NCBI GenBank assembly: GCA_002395225.1
Contig: DGWH01000167.1
Span: 2,302 to 34,924 of the forward strand
Direction of reading: 5' to 3'
Origin: Christensenella sp. UBA4263
GTDB lineage: Bacteria; Bacillota; Clostridia; Christensenellales; Aristaeellaceae
Length of the DNA: 32,623 bases
The notes under the pieces are model-generated. The model did not search any database, was not told the DNA's origin, and saw only the letters and a program-made list of their open reading frames with translations. A program made the translations under genes and the position numbers. Positions 1 to 8,300 of this stretch are shown here, one piece after another; positions within the stretch are counted from its first letter, which is position 1; each line of letters opens with the position of its first letter.

Positions 1-516
1 GACGCGGCCGTATACTGGCTGGCACGGATGCTGGAGGCGGGGGAGGATCCCCTGTATGTGGCCCGGCGACTGGTTCGCTTTGCCAGTGAGGATGTGGGAC
101 TGGCCGATCCCCGCGCGATTGAGCAGGCGGTGGCGTGCTATCAGGCGTGCCATTTTCTCGGAATGCCCGAGTGCTCGGTTCATCTGACCCAGGCGGTGGT
201 GTACCTTTCCCTGTCGCCCAAGTCCAACTCCCTCTATGTGGCTTATGAGAGTGCCAAAAAGGATGCCAGTACCCGCCTGGCGGAACCGGTGCCGATGCAG
301 ATTCGCAATGCGCCCACGAAACTCATGGACAGTCTCGGGTACGGGAAAGGGTACGTGTATGCCCATGACACGCAGGAAAAGCTGAGTGCGATGCACTGCC
401 TGCCGGAGGATCTGATGGACCGGGTCTATTATCAGCCGACGACGCAGGGGCTTGAGGGCCGGTATGCGCAGCGGCTGACGGAGATCCGGGAGTGGAAAAA
501 GGCACATGACCATTAA
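1..516 (+). CDS. rarA: RarA/MgsA replication-associated recombination ATPase, C-terminal part (5' truncated by window)
   Basis: The reading frame is open from base 1, so the gene begins before the window; 171 residues are visible. They match the C-terminal clamp-loader-like and tetramerisation region of RarA (MgsA), recognised by the conserved runs ARRLVRFASEDVGLADP, AVVYLSLSPKSNS and GKGYVYAHD. RarA is a AAA+ ATPase of the clamp-loader clade that acts at stalled or gapped replication forks. The Walker motifs lie upstream of the window and cannot be checked. The next gene has its own promoter, so this is probably the end of a transcription unit, although no clear terminator follows the stop. 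Confidence 0.9.
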   Translation, partial: DAAVYWLARMLEAGEDPLYVARRLVRFASEDVGLADPRAIEQAVACYQACHFLGMPECSVHLTQAVVYLSLSPKSNSLYVAYESAKKDASTRLAEPVPMQIRNAPTKLMDSLGYGKGYVYAHDTQEKLSAMHCLPEDLMDRVYYQPTTQGLEGRYAQRLTEIREWKKAHDH

Positions 517-544
517 CCGTTTTTATGTTTATGGAAGAATAACC

Positions 545-573
545 TTGAAATCTGACAGCTGAATGGCTATAAT
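545..573 (+). promoter_or_regulatory. Sigma-A-type promoter for the antiporter gene
   Basis: A TTGAAA -35 box (545-550) and a perfect TATAAT -10 box (568-573) are separated by 17 bases. The predicted start near 580 gives a leader of about 60 bases before the ATG at 640. Confidence 0.75.
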
Positions 574-639
574 TGCTTTTTGCTGTTAAAAGTGGGATTG
601 GTGCAGACGCATCGATCGATTAAGTGAGGTTATGTTTTC

Positions 640-1938
640 ATGGAAATGCAAATATTCTTATCGGTTTCAATTGCGTTGTTTGCGGGTCTGATGCTGACCC
701 GTGTCTTTAAAAAGATGGGCCTGAATTTCCCGGATGTCACGGCGTTCCTGATTGCCGGACTGATCATCGGGCCGTACGGAATCGGCCGGCTGGGCCTGAA
801 CGGTGTCGGCTTTGCCAGTTATGCGGATGTCCAGTCGGTGGGAATCATCAATGAGACGGCACTGGGGTTCATCGCCTTTTCCATCGGCTCGGAGTTCCTG
901 CTGGAGGAACTGAAGCATACGGGCAAGGCGGCCACGGTCATCGGAATCTTTCAGTCGGTGATCGCCTCCCTGATTGTCGACGTGGTCCTGATCGCCCTTC
1001 ATTTCATTCTGGGCGAGGCTGTCCTGTCGATCCGCGTGGCGATTGTGTTGGGGGCCATTGCCTCGGCAACAGCGCCTGCGGCCACCCTGATGGTCGTCCG
1101 TCAGTATAAGGCGGACGGTCCTGTGACCCGTCTCCTGCTTCCCATTGTCGCGCTGGATGATGCGGTCGGTCTCGTCGTGTTCTCCGTGTCTTTCGGAATT
1201 GCGCAGGCCATGAAGGTGGGCAATCTGGATGTCATTTCCGTCATTGTCAACCCGGTCCTCGAAATCGTCTTTTCTCTGCTGCTGGGTGGCGGTCTCGGAC
1301 TGTGCCTCTCGAAGATTGAGAAACTGTTCTATTCCAACTCCAACCGTCTGTCCATGACGATCTCCTTTGTGCTGATGACCATTGCGCTGTCTTACCTGCG
1401 CATTCCGGTAGGCCCGGCAGAGATCTCCTTCTCCACCCTGCTGGTGTGCATGATGCTGGGGACGGTTTTCTGCAACACCAGTGAGTACTCGTCGGATATC
1501 ATGAAACGGGCGGAAAAATGGACGGCTCCGCTGAATGCCACCTTTTTCGTGCTGAGCGGCGCTGCACTGGAGCTGGGCGTATTCGCTCAGCCGGTGTATG
1601 TCCTGATTGGCGTTGCCTATATTCTCTCCCGTTCCCTGGGCAAGTATATGGGTGCCCGGGTGAGTGCACAGGCAATGAAGTGTCCGCCCAATGTGGTCAA
1701 GTATCTGGGAATTACCCTTCTGCCGCAGGCCGGTGTTGCCCTGGGCATGGTGAATCAGGCTTCCGTCCTTGGCGGAATGGATGCCTCCATTATCCGAAAC
1801 GTGACCCTGTTCGGGGTTCTGATTTATGAACTGGTCGGTCCTCTGCTTACCCGCAACGCCCTGCGCGATGCTGGTGAAATTGCTCCGATTCCGGAAAACA
1901 AGAAGGACAGAGGACGGTTTCAGACTGGTACCCGCTGA
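640..1938 (+). CDS. Cation/proton antiporter, CPA-type (Kef/NhaP-like), membrane domain only
   Basis: This 432-residue polytopic membrane protein has roughly twelve hydrophobic segments and belongs to the Na+(K+)/H+ exchanger superfamily. Family marks are the TAPAA stretch at about residues 144-148, which resembles the unwound-helix crossing, and ALDD at 171-174. The paired acidic residues of ALDD correspond to the DD proton/cation site typical of electrogenic exchangers. The C-terminus is a short charged tail of about 25 residues, so there is no TrkA-N/RCK regulatory domain as in full-length Kef proteins. The likely role is monovalent cation and pH homeostasis; the ion cannot be told from sequence. 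The start is supported by a GTGAGGT site about nine bases upstream. It has its own promoter and a terminator, so it is monocistronic. Confidence 0.85.
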   Translation: MEMQIFLSVSIALFAGLMLTRVFKKMGLNFPDVTAFLIAGLIIGPYGIGRLGLNGVGFASYADVQSVGIINETALGFIAFSIGSEFLLEELKHTGKAATVIGIFQSVIASLIVDVVLIALHFILGEAVLSIRVAIVLGAIASATAPAATLMVVRQYKADGPVTRLLLPIVALDDAVGLVVFSVSFGIAQAMKVGNLDVISVIVNPVLEIVFSLLLGGGLGLCLSKIEKLFYSNSNRLSMTISFVLMTIALSYLRIPVGPAEISFSTLLVCMMLGTVFCNTSEYSSDIMKRAEKWTAPLNATFFVLSGAALELGVFAQPVYVLIGVAYILSRSLGKYMGARVSAQAMKCPPNVVKYLGITLLPQAGVALGMVNQASVLGGMDASIIRNVTLFGVLIYELVGPLLTRNALRDAGEIAPIPENKKDRGRFQTGTR

Positions 1939-1959
1939 GATTCCGCGCCGATCGAACCC

Positions 1960-1991
1960 AAAAGGCTGCAGGCAATTCCCGCAGCTTTTTT
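1960..1991 (+). terminator. Rho-independent terminator after the antiporter gene
   Basis: A ten-pair stem with one G-U pair (1960-1969 with 1981-1990) encloses an 11-base loop and ends in a T run (1986-1991). Confidence 0.7.
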
Positions 1992-2039
1992 GTTGGGCAC
2001 CGGACGCGGCCTGATTTTACTGTTTGAGGTGAAAGCAAG

Positions 2040-3047
2040 ATGAAAATACTCTCTGTGACGGTCCCCTGTTATAACTCCGAGGCATACATGCGTCATGCCA
2101 TTGACAGTATCCTGCCTGCCGGTGAGGACGTGGAGATCCTGATTGTGGATGACGGATCCACGGATGGAACAGCCGGAATAGCGGATGAGTATGAGAAAAA
2201 GTATCCCGGAATCGTACAGGCGATTCACAAGGAAAACGGCGGTCACGGGGATGCGGTCATGTGCGGCCTTTCACATGCCACCGGGCTGTATTTCCGGGTG
2301 CTTGATTCGGATGACTGGTTTGACAACGAGGTGCTGCAGAAGATGATCCGGCAGCTCCGGTCCTTTGAGGAGCCGGTGGATCTCTTCATTACGGATTTTG
2401 TCTACGACAAAACCGGCGTCACCCGAAAACATGTCATGCAGTATGCCAATGCCCTGCCGGAGGACCGCGTGTTTACCTGGGAGGAGATGCATAACCTGCA
2501 TACCGGACAGTATATCCTGATGCATTCGGCCACATATCGGCGGGAGATGCTGCTTGAATGCGGACTGAGCCTGCCCAAGCATACGTTTTATGTGGACAAT
2601 CTCTACGTCTATGTGCCCATGCGCTTTGTGAGGCGGATGTATTACATGCATGAGACGCTTTATCACTACTATATCGGCCGGGAGGATCAGTCGGTTCACG
2701 AGAATGTGATGATTCAGCGGATCGACCAGCAGATGCTGGTGAACCGGCTCATGCTGGAGGCGGTGGATGTGATGGCGGTTTCCGAGGAGCACTGCCGGAA
2801 ATACCTTTACAGTTATTTTGAGATTATTACCGCCATTTCCTCCATTCTGGCCATTCTCTCTGAAAAGCCGGAAAACCTTGAAAAACGGGATGCACTCTGG
2901 GAAACGATCCGGGAGAAAAATCCGGAACTGTATCAGAAGCTGGCACACGGCCTGATCGGTTCGCTGTGCCGTGCCCGTTCCCGTGCCGGAATGGGCATTT
3001 CCCGGATCGTGTATCATCTTGCCGATAAAGTGGTCGGCTTCAACTGA
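2040..3047 (+). CDS. Family 2 glycosyltransferase (GT-A fold)
   Basis: The 335-residue soluble protein opens with the GT2 signature VTVPCYNSE, followed by the nucleotide-binding VDDGSTDGT (about 36-44) and the metal-binding DSDDW (89-93). It would transfer a sugar from a nucleotide-sugar donor to a glycan or lipid acceptor at the cytoplasmic membrane face. No transmembrane helices are visible, so any membrane association would be peripheral. The C-terminal third is helical and specific to this subfamily; donor and acceptor cannot be assigned. The ATG is preceded by GAGGTGA at a suitable distance. It sits between two unrelated units and only 48 bases after a terminator, with no obvious promoter of its own, so it may depend on read-through. 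Confidence 0.88.
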   Translation: MKILSVTVPCYNSEAYMRHAIDSILPAGEDVEILIVDDGSTDGTAGIADEYEKKYPGIVQAIHKENGGHGDAVMCGLSHATGLYFRVLDSDDWFDNEVLQKMIRQLRSFEEPVDLFITDFVYDKTGVTRKHVMQYANALPEDRVFTWEEMHNLHTGQYILMHSATYRREMLLECGLSLPKHTFYVDNLYVYVPMRFVRRMYYMHETLYHYYIGREDQSVHENVMIQRIDQQMLVNRLMLEAVDVMAVSEEHCRKYLYSYFEIITAISSILAILSEKPENLEKRDALWETIREKNPELYQKLAHGLIGSLCRARSRAGMGISRIVYHLADKVVGFN

Positions 3048-3058
3048 GCCGGCCAGGT

Positions 3059-3080
3059 CTGCAGAAAAATTATACTGCAG
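3059..3080 (+). terminator. Weak hairpin after the glycosyltransferase gene (possible terminator)
   Basis: Two CTGCAG boxes (3059-3064, 3075-3080) form a six-pair stem with a ten-base A/T loop, followed by GTTTATTT. The T tract is interrupted, so termination would be weak. Confidence 0.3.
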
Positions 3081-3085
3081 GTTTA

Positions 3086-3114
3086 TTTACGAATCGGGGA
3101 AACCGTGATATAGT
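3086..3114 (+). promoter_or_regulatory. Promoter of the rtcB leader
   Basis: TTTACG (3086-3091) and TATAGT (3109-3114) are spaced by 17 bases. Transcription would start near 3121, about 230 bases before the rtcB GTG, and pass through a short ORF and a terminator hairpin. Confidence 0.6.
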
Positions 3115-3156
3115 AAGAACCATCAAGCAGGGCAGTGCCCGGAAAGGAAAAAAGCC

Positions 3157-3270
3157 ATGACCGTCATTCGCATACATTTGTCTTATAGCAAGCCGGAATG
3201 CCTGTCCATCTTTGAGGATGGTCTTCTTTCGCATGCCTGTAAGGCAATGAGCAAACAGACGGTCTGCTGA
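3157..3270 (+). CDS. Possible 37-residue leader peptide or small protein upstream of rtcB
   Basis: An ATG at 3157 follows a GGAAAGGAAA purine run at a good distance and opens a 37-codon frame ending with TGA at 3268-3270. The peptide (begins MTVIRIHLSYSKPE, ends SKQTVC) is not recognised; it has no membrane segment or secretion signal and contains three cysteines. It lies between a plausible promoter and a terminator that precedes rtcB. That is the layout of a leader peptide controlling attenuation, but a free-standing small protein or a chance ORF fits as well. Codon 34 onward overlaps a CAGACGG copy that recurs in the terminator stem. Confidence 0.35.
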   Translation: MTVIRIHLSYSKPECLSIFEDGLLSHACKAMSKQTVC

Positions 3271-3287
3271 TAAAGGGACCGGTTTTT

Positions 3288-3318
3288 GCCGCCTGCCTTA
3301 TATGGGCAGACGGCTTTT
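3288..3318 (+). terminator. Terminator or attenuator between the short ORF and rtcB
   Basis: A GC-rich stem (GCCGCCTGCC at 3288-3297 with GGGCAGACGGC at 3304-3314, one mismatch) has a six-base A/T loop and is followed by TTTTTG. It sits 32 bases before the rtcB start and inside its transcript, so it would limit expression unless bypassed. Confidence 0.65.
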
Positions 3319-3349
3319 TGTATTGTCAAAGCAGAGGAAGTGAGAAAAA

Positions 3350-4549
3350 GTGGAAATCAGAGGCAGGGTCAGTACAGCCCTGTGCTATGCCGCCGTCATT
3401 GAGGACGGGGCAGTGGAACAGATCCGGCGGATGTGCGACAGCCCGTTTACCGAGGGGAGCCGAATACGCATCATGCCGGATGTACATGCCGGCAGGGGCT
3501 GCACGATCGGGACGACCATGACGGTCCGGGACCGGGTGGTCCCCAATATCGTGGGCGTTGATATCGGATGCGGCATGTATACGGTCAGTCTTGGAAAAAT
3601 CCAGATCGACCTTGAGCAGATGGATGCGGCGGCCCACGCCCTGCCCTCTGGCATGGCGGTCTGGCCGGGTCGCCGGGAGCGCTTTGAGGCACTGGCGGAT
3701 CTTCGCTGCTACCGGGAGCTGAGGGATACCAGGCGCATTGAACGCAGCCTTGGAACCCTGGGCGGCGGAAACCACTTTATCGAGATTGATCAGGCCATGG
3801 ACGGGACCCGATACCTGGTGATTCACTCCGGCTCACGAAGCCTTGGAAAACAGGTGGCGGAGCATTACCAGCATCTGGCGGTGGAGCTGAACCGCGGCAA
3901 GGGCGAATACTATGCCCGGCGGGATGCCCTGATCGCTGAATACAAAGCCCAGGGACGCCGGAGCGAAATTCAGGAGGCACTGCGCGGCCTTCACTGGGAT
4001 CCCCGGGAACTGAAGGTGCCGGAGGATCTCTGCGATCTGTCCGGGACGGCACTTGCCGATTATCTGCATGATGTCGGGATCTGCCAGCAGTTTGCCCTTC
4101 GGAACCGGGAGAGCATGGCGCAGTTCATCCTGGGGCAGCTGGGTCTTGAGGCGCAGCAGGCGTTTCATACGGTGCACAACTACATCGACATGGAGGAGAT
4201 GATCCTGCGGAAAGGGGCCATCGCGGCGCACCGGGGCGAACTTGTCCTGATTCCCGTCAACATGCGGGATGGCAGCATTCTGGCCCGGGGCAAAGGCAAT
4301 GAGGAATGGAACTATTCCGCCCCGCACGGTGCCGGACGTCTCCTCTCCCGGTCGGCGGCCAGAGAACAGCTGGATCTTAATGCGTATCGCCGGGAAATGG
4401 CCGGTATCTATACCACATCGGTCAGTGAGGCGACCCTGGATGAGGCGCCCATGGCCTATAAATCCCTTGAGGATATTATCGGCGTGATCGGCGAGACCGT
4501 GGAGGTGCTTGAGGTACTGAAACCCATCTACAATTTTAAGGCAGGCTGA
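3350..4549 (+). CDS. rtcB: RtcB-family RNA ligase
   Basis: RtcB joins 2',3'-cyclic-phosphate or 3'-phosphate RNA ends to 5'-OH ends using GTP and Mn2+. All hallmark motifs are present in 399 residues: PDVHAG (43-48), VGVDIGCGM (68-76) with the metal-binding Asp and Cys, GGGNHF (138-143), HSGSR (159-163), HNY (276-278), and SAPHGAGR (about 323-330), whose His326 is the expected guanylylated residue. The length fits the shorter bacterial RtcB group. The start is GTG, preceded by GAGGAAG nine bases upstream. No archease or RtcA is next to it; a small XRE-type regulator follows 43 bases downstream. The target RNA cannot be inferred; repair of nuclease-cut RNA is the family's general role. Confidence 0.92.
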   Translation: MEIRGRVSTALCYAAVIEDGAVEQIRRMCDSPFTEGSRIRIMPDVHAGRGCTIGTTMTVRDRVVPNIVGVDIGCGMYTVSLGKIQIDLEQMDAAAHALPSGMAVWPGRRERFEALADLRCYRELRDTRRIERSLGTLGGGNHFIEIDQAMDGTRYLVIHSGSRSLGKQVAEHYQHLAVELNRGKGEYYARRDALIAEYKAQGRRSEIQEALRGLHWDPRELKVPEDLCDLSGTALADYLHDVGICQQFALRNRESMAQFILGQLGLEAQQAFHTVHNYIDMEEMILRKGAIAAHRGELVLIPVNMRDGSILARGKGNEEWNYSAPHGAGRLLSRSAAREQLDLNAYRREMAGIYTTSVSEATLDEAPMAYKSLEDIIGVIGETVEVLEVLKPIYNFKAG

Positions 4550-4556
4550 GCCGGAC

Positions 4557-4578
4557 TGTTCCGGCTCCGGCCGGAACA
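4557..4578 (+). repeat. Perfect 8-base inverted repeat abutting the ribosome binding site of the XRE gene
   Basis: TGTTCCGG (4557-4564) and CCGGAACA (4571-4578) are exact reverse complements separated by six bases. The right arm ends at the first base of the AGGAG site (4578-4582) of the next gene. No T tract follows, so it is not a terminator. It could be an operator or a translation-modulating hairpin. Confidence 0.5.
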
Positions 4579-4592
4579 GGAGCGTAAATGAA

Positions 4593-4850
4593 ATGAATCG
4601 AATTCCGGTCATTGACATGACCGCAACAGGAATGAACATTACCCGCATGAGACGAAGTGCGGGGATGAGCGTGAAAGACCTCCAGGAAATCTTCGGATTC
4701 AGCACGCCGCAGGCCATCTACAAGTGGCAGCGCGGCGTAGCCCTGCCCACCGTTGACAATCTTGCCGTGCTGGCCGCCGTTTTTGACGTGCGGATTGATG
4801 ATATCCTCATTTTCGAGAACAGGACCCGGCAGAATCTGATTTCGGCATAG
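4593..4850 (+). CDS. Small XRE/Cro-type helix-turn-helix transcriptional regulator
   Basis: The 85-residue protein is essentially one HTH domain (about residues 14-72): ITRMRRSAGMSVKDLQEIFG forms the first helices, and STPQAIYKWQRGVALPTVDNL supplies the turn and recognition helix typical of the lambda-repressor-like fold. It has no sensor or enzymatic domain. The chosen ATG has AGGAG ten bases upstream; an ATG five bases earlier gives only a two-codon frame. It follows rtcB by 43 bases and is closed by a strong terminator, so co-transcription with rtcB is likely. Its targets are unknown; the inverted repeat next to its own ribosome binding site is a candidate. Confidence 0.8.
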   Translation: MNRIPVIDMTATGMNITRMRRSAGMSVKDLQEIFGFSTPQAIYKWQRGVALPTVDNLAVLAAVFDVRIDDILIFENRTRQNLISA

Positions 4851-4898
4851 CACAGGGCCTGCCGCAAAGCGGCAGACCAAAGACCAGACTGACGGCCA

Positions 4899-4933
4899 AA
4901 AAAGTACCTCTGAATGGTTCAGAGGTACTTTTT
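4899..4933 (+). terminator. Strong Rho-independent terminator after the XRE gene
   Basis: Perfect arms (4899-4914 and 4918-4933) form a stem of about 16 pairs with a three-base loop and a built-in T5 tail. A separate perfect seven-pair CTGCCGC/GCGGCAG hairpin (4859-4875) directly follows the stop codon but has no T run. Confidence 0.9.
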
Positions 4934-5008
4934 GTTTTCCGGGCAACTTCCGGAGGAACCAAAACTGAAAACACATTGTGCAATTTTTGAGAGGTTTATA
5001 GAATCGAG

Positions 5009-5037
5009 TTGTCAAGATTCGATGAATTTGATATAAT
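5009..5037 (+). promoter_or_regulatory. Promoter of the c-di-GMP gene block
   Basis: TTGTCA (5009-5014) and TATAAT (5032-5037) with a 17-base spacer. The expected start near 5044 leaves a leader of about 258 bases before the first gene, with an early terminator inside it. Confidence 0.75.
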
Positions 5038-5051
5038 TCAGGCAAAGCGAA

Positions 5052-5119
5052 AACAGGGAAACGATACTGAAACCCTGTTGTCTCCGGCACAGGAGGGCAG
5101 AAATTCCTGTCCTTTTTTT
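5052..5119 (+). promoter_or_regulatory. Attenuator-like leader with four mutually pairing segments and a terminator
   Basis: Segment 1 (AACAGGG, 5052-5058) pairs with segment 2 (CCCTGTT, 5073-5079). Segment 2 can instead pair through CCTGT with segment 3 (ACAGG, 5089-5093). Segment 3 (ACAGGA) can instead pair with segment 4 (TCCTGT, 5105-5110), which leads into T7 (5113-5119) and makes a terminator. This is a 1:2/3:4 versus 2:3 switch. No ATG lies between the predicted start and the terminator, so a metabolite, protein or tRNA rather than a leader peptide would have to drive it. The remaining leader (5120-5301) shows no gene, only an ATG at 5285 whose six-codon frame overlaps the TTG start. 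Confidence 0.55.
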
Positions 5120-5301
5120 GGTGTGTTCAGCTTTTGCGCGCCGTATGGGCTTATGTCCCATCTGCCGGAGGTCCGGACAACGGACAAAGGAATCTGACGA
5201 AAACCGGGCTGGTCCCGATAAAGAGAACTGCTGTGCATGCAGCAAATTGAATACCCCATATCTGCCCGATTCAGATCAAACAGAATGGAGAACAGGAAAC
5301 G

Positions 5302-8300
5302 TTGAAAAAGAAACATCAGACGGGTCAGCTGAACCCCGGCTTTTCGCCGCTTGGAATCTGGTCCTTTTCGATCGGGACGAGCATTGGCTGGGGATCCTTT
5401 ATTGTCACCTGCAGCACCTTTCTGCAAAAATCCGGCGTGCTCGGCACGGTATTCGGGCTCCTGGCCGGAATGGCGGTGATTCTGGTCATTGCGTGGAATC
5501 TGCAGTATATGATTCAGAAAAAGCCGGGTGCGGGGAGCGTGTACACCTTTGAAAAACAGATGGGCGGACGCAATCTGAGTTTCCTGGCGTTCTGGTTTAT
5601 CCTCCTCACGTATCTGGCGATTTTCTGGGCCAATATCACCTCGGTTCCGCTGTTTGCCCGTTTCTTTCTCGGCGATCTGTTCCGGTTCGGGTTTCACTAC
5701 ACGATCTTTGGCTATGAGGTCTGGCTGGGGGAGGCACTGCTGTCCGTCTGTGCGGCCTTTGCCACCGGCGTTTTCCTGAAACGGTGCCGGTCGGTCCGGA
5801 CACCGAACCGGGTCATGATCGGTTCGGCGCTGCTGTTCGCGGCGGGATTTACGCTGTGTGCGGTGCTGGCCCTGCTGAGGCATGAGGGCGGGTTCAGCTA
5901 TGAACCGCTGTATACAGAGGGCTCCACGGCTTTTGCGCAGATTCTGCGGACCGCGGTCATTTCCCCCTGGGCCTTTATCGGGTTTGAGAATGTGGCGCAT
6001 TTTTCGGAGGAATATGACTTTCCGGTCCGGAAAATCCGCTCCATCCTGCTTTGCTCCGTCATTGTGAGCACGGTCCTTTACATCTTCGTTTCCCTGCTGT
6101 CGGTGTCGGCGTATCCGCCGGAGTATGACAGCTGGCTCTCCTATATCCGAAACATGGGAAACCAGGAGGGAATCCGGGCGGTCCCGGCCTTTTATGCGGC
6201 AGAACATTATCTTGGCCGCACCGGTGTGACCATTCTGATGATTTCGCTCCTGTGCGTGATTCTGACCAGCCTGATCGGCAACATGATGGCGCTGAGCCGG
6301 ATTCTGTACGCCGTGAGCCGGGAAGGGGAGGCACCGGCGGCCTTTTCAGGACTGAATGAACACGGGAATCCGGTCAGGGCCATTGATGCGGTTCTGGTTC
6401 TTTCGGTGTTCATTCCGTTCATCGGGCGGACGGCCATTGGCTGGATTGTCGATGTGACCACCCTGGGGGCTACCCTCATCTATGCGGTCATCTCCTATTC
6501 GGTTTACCGCTGTGCCCGCCGGGAGGGCAGCGGGCTGGAAAAGGGAACGGGGCTGGCTGGAACGGTCCTGATGGTTCTCTTCCTGGTCCTCCTGCTGGTT
6601 CCCGGCCTTCTGCCCTTTGATGCCATGGAGACGGAGTCCTATGCGCTGTTCATCATCTGGTCCCTTCTGGGTCTGGCCTATTTCCGCTGGATTCTGAAAA
6701 AGAATCCGGATCGGCCTTATGCGCAGCGGATCTTTGTGTGGGGCTTTTTCCTGATGCTGGTGCTCTTTGCCTCCGTCATGTGGGCCTCAAGGGCCACGGA
6801 AAAGGCGGCCAACCAGGCGGTGGAGCGGATCTTCGAGTATCACCAGAGCCACATCGGCGCGGATGGCGGGACAGAGGCCAGGGCGGCCTTTCTGCAGAGT
6901 CAGGCAGACCAGATCAGCCGCACCAACAAGCTCTATGCGGTGGTCTCGCTGGGACTGCTGGCAGTCAGCATGGGCATTATCCTGAACAATTACCGGGAAA
7001 ACCGGAAACTCAATGAGCGGCTGATCACGGCAGAGGATGCGGTCAGGAGCGGCGAAAAAATCGCGGAACTGAAAGAATCGATCAGCGCGCTGCTTGACAA
7101 CATGCCCTGCCTCAGCTTTTCCAAGGACGCGGAAACGGGCGTGTACCTGGCCTGCAATCAGGCCTTTGCCGAGTATGCCCATAAGGACAGTCCGGAAGGG
7201 GTCGTGGGCCTCAGGGACACGGAAATCTTTGATGAGGAGACGGCCCGGCACTTTATCGAGGATGACCGGATGGCCCTGTCCATGGAGGAGCCCTATGTGT
7301 TTTTTGAGGATGTGCTGGATGCGGCGGGCCATCAGCGGCAGTTCCAGACGACCAAACTGAAATTCCGGGATGCGGCGGGGCGCCTGTGCACCCTGGGCAT
7401 GTCCCAGGATGTGACGGACATGGTCCGGGTACAGCGGGAAAACGCCTCCACCCGTGAGGCCTATGAGCGGGCCAGGAGCATTGGCATCATTTATACCCGC
7501 ATTGCCCAGGCGCTTTCCAGCAGCTATATCGATATCTACTATGTCAACCTGGAAAACGGAACGTATGTCGAGTATTCGACGGAGAAGGCCCGGAATCAGA
7601 TGACCGAACTGCGGCACGGCGAGCATTTCTTTGAGTCGTGCAAGATCGAGTCGGAGACGCTGGTCCATCCGGAGGACCGGGCCGCTTTCCTGCATGTGCT
7701 GGACCGCGATACGCTGATTAAGACCCTGAACCGGAACGGCACCCACATGTTTACGTACCGCCTCCTGTGCGGACAGGAATACCGGTATGTCAATATGAAG
7801 GTGACCCGGATGGAGGATGATGAGCGGTTTTTCATTCTGGGGATCATGGACGTGGATGAGCAGATCCGGCAGCGCCGGGAGGCAGAGCGGGCCATTGAGG
7901 AGCACGCGGCCTATACCCGGCTGAGTGTTCTGGCCGGCACGTTCCTCAGTGTGTATCTGGTGGAGCCGAAGAGCGGTGCCTACCGGGAATACAGCACCAC
8001 GGCCGGTGCGGAGCTGTTTGAGATCCCTGAAACCGGGGAGGATTTCTTTGCCATGATTCGCGCCAAAGGCCGGGACTTTATCGACCCGGCGGACTATCCC
8101 CGCTTCATTTCCCTGTTCACCCGGGAAAGCGTGCTGCAGGAGACGGCCCATGGCGGAACCTTTGCGGTGAGCCTGCGCCTGGTGATTGAAAACCGATCCG
8201 CCTATTACCAGATCAAGGCCGGCCAGGTGGAGGAAAAGAACGGTGCAAGCCTGGTCATTGGCTTTAACAACATCGATGCCAATGTGCGCAGGGAAGAGGA

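Noticed and set aside
5044..5120. c-di-GMP riboswitch upstream of a cyclase gene
   Set aside because: The conserved GEMM-I and c-di-GMP-II cores are not present; only the attenuator layout is supported.
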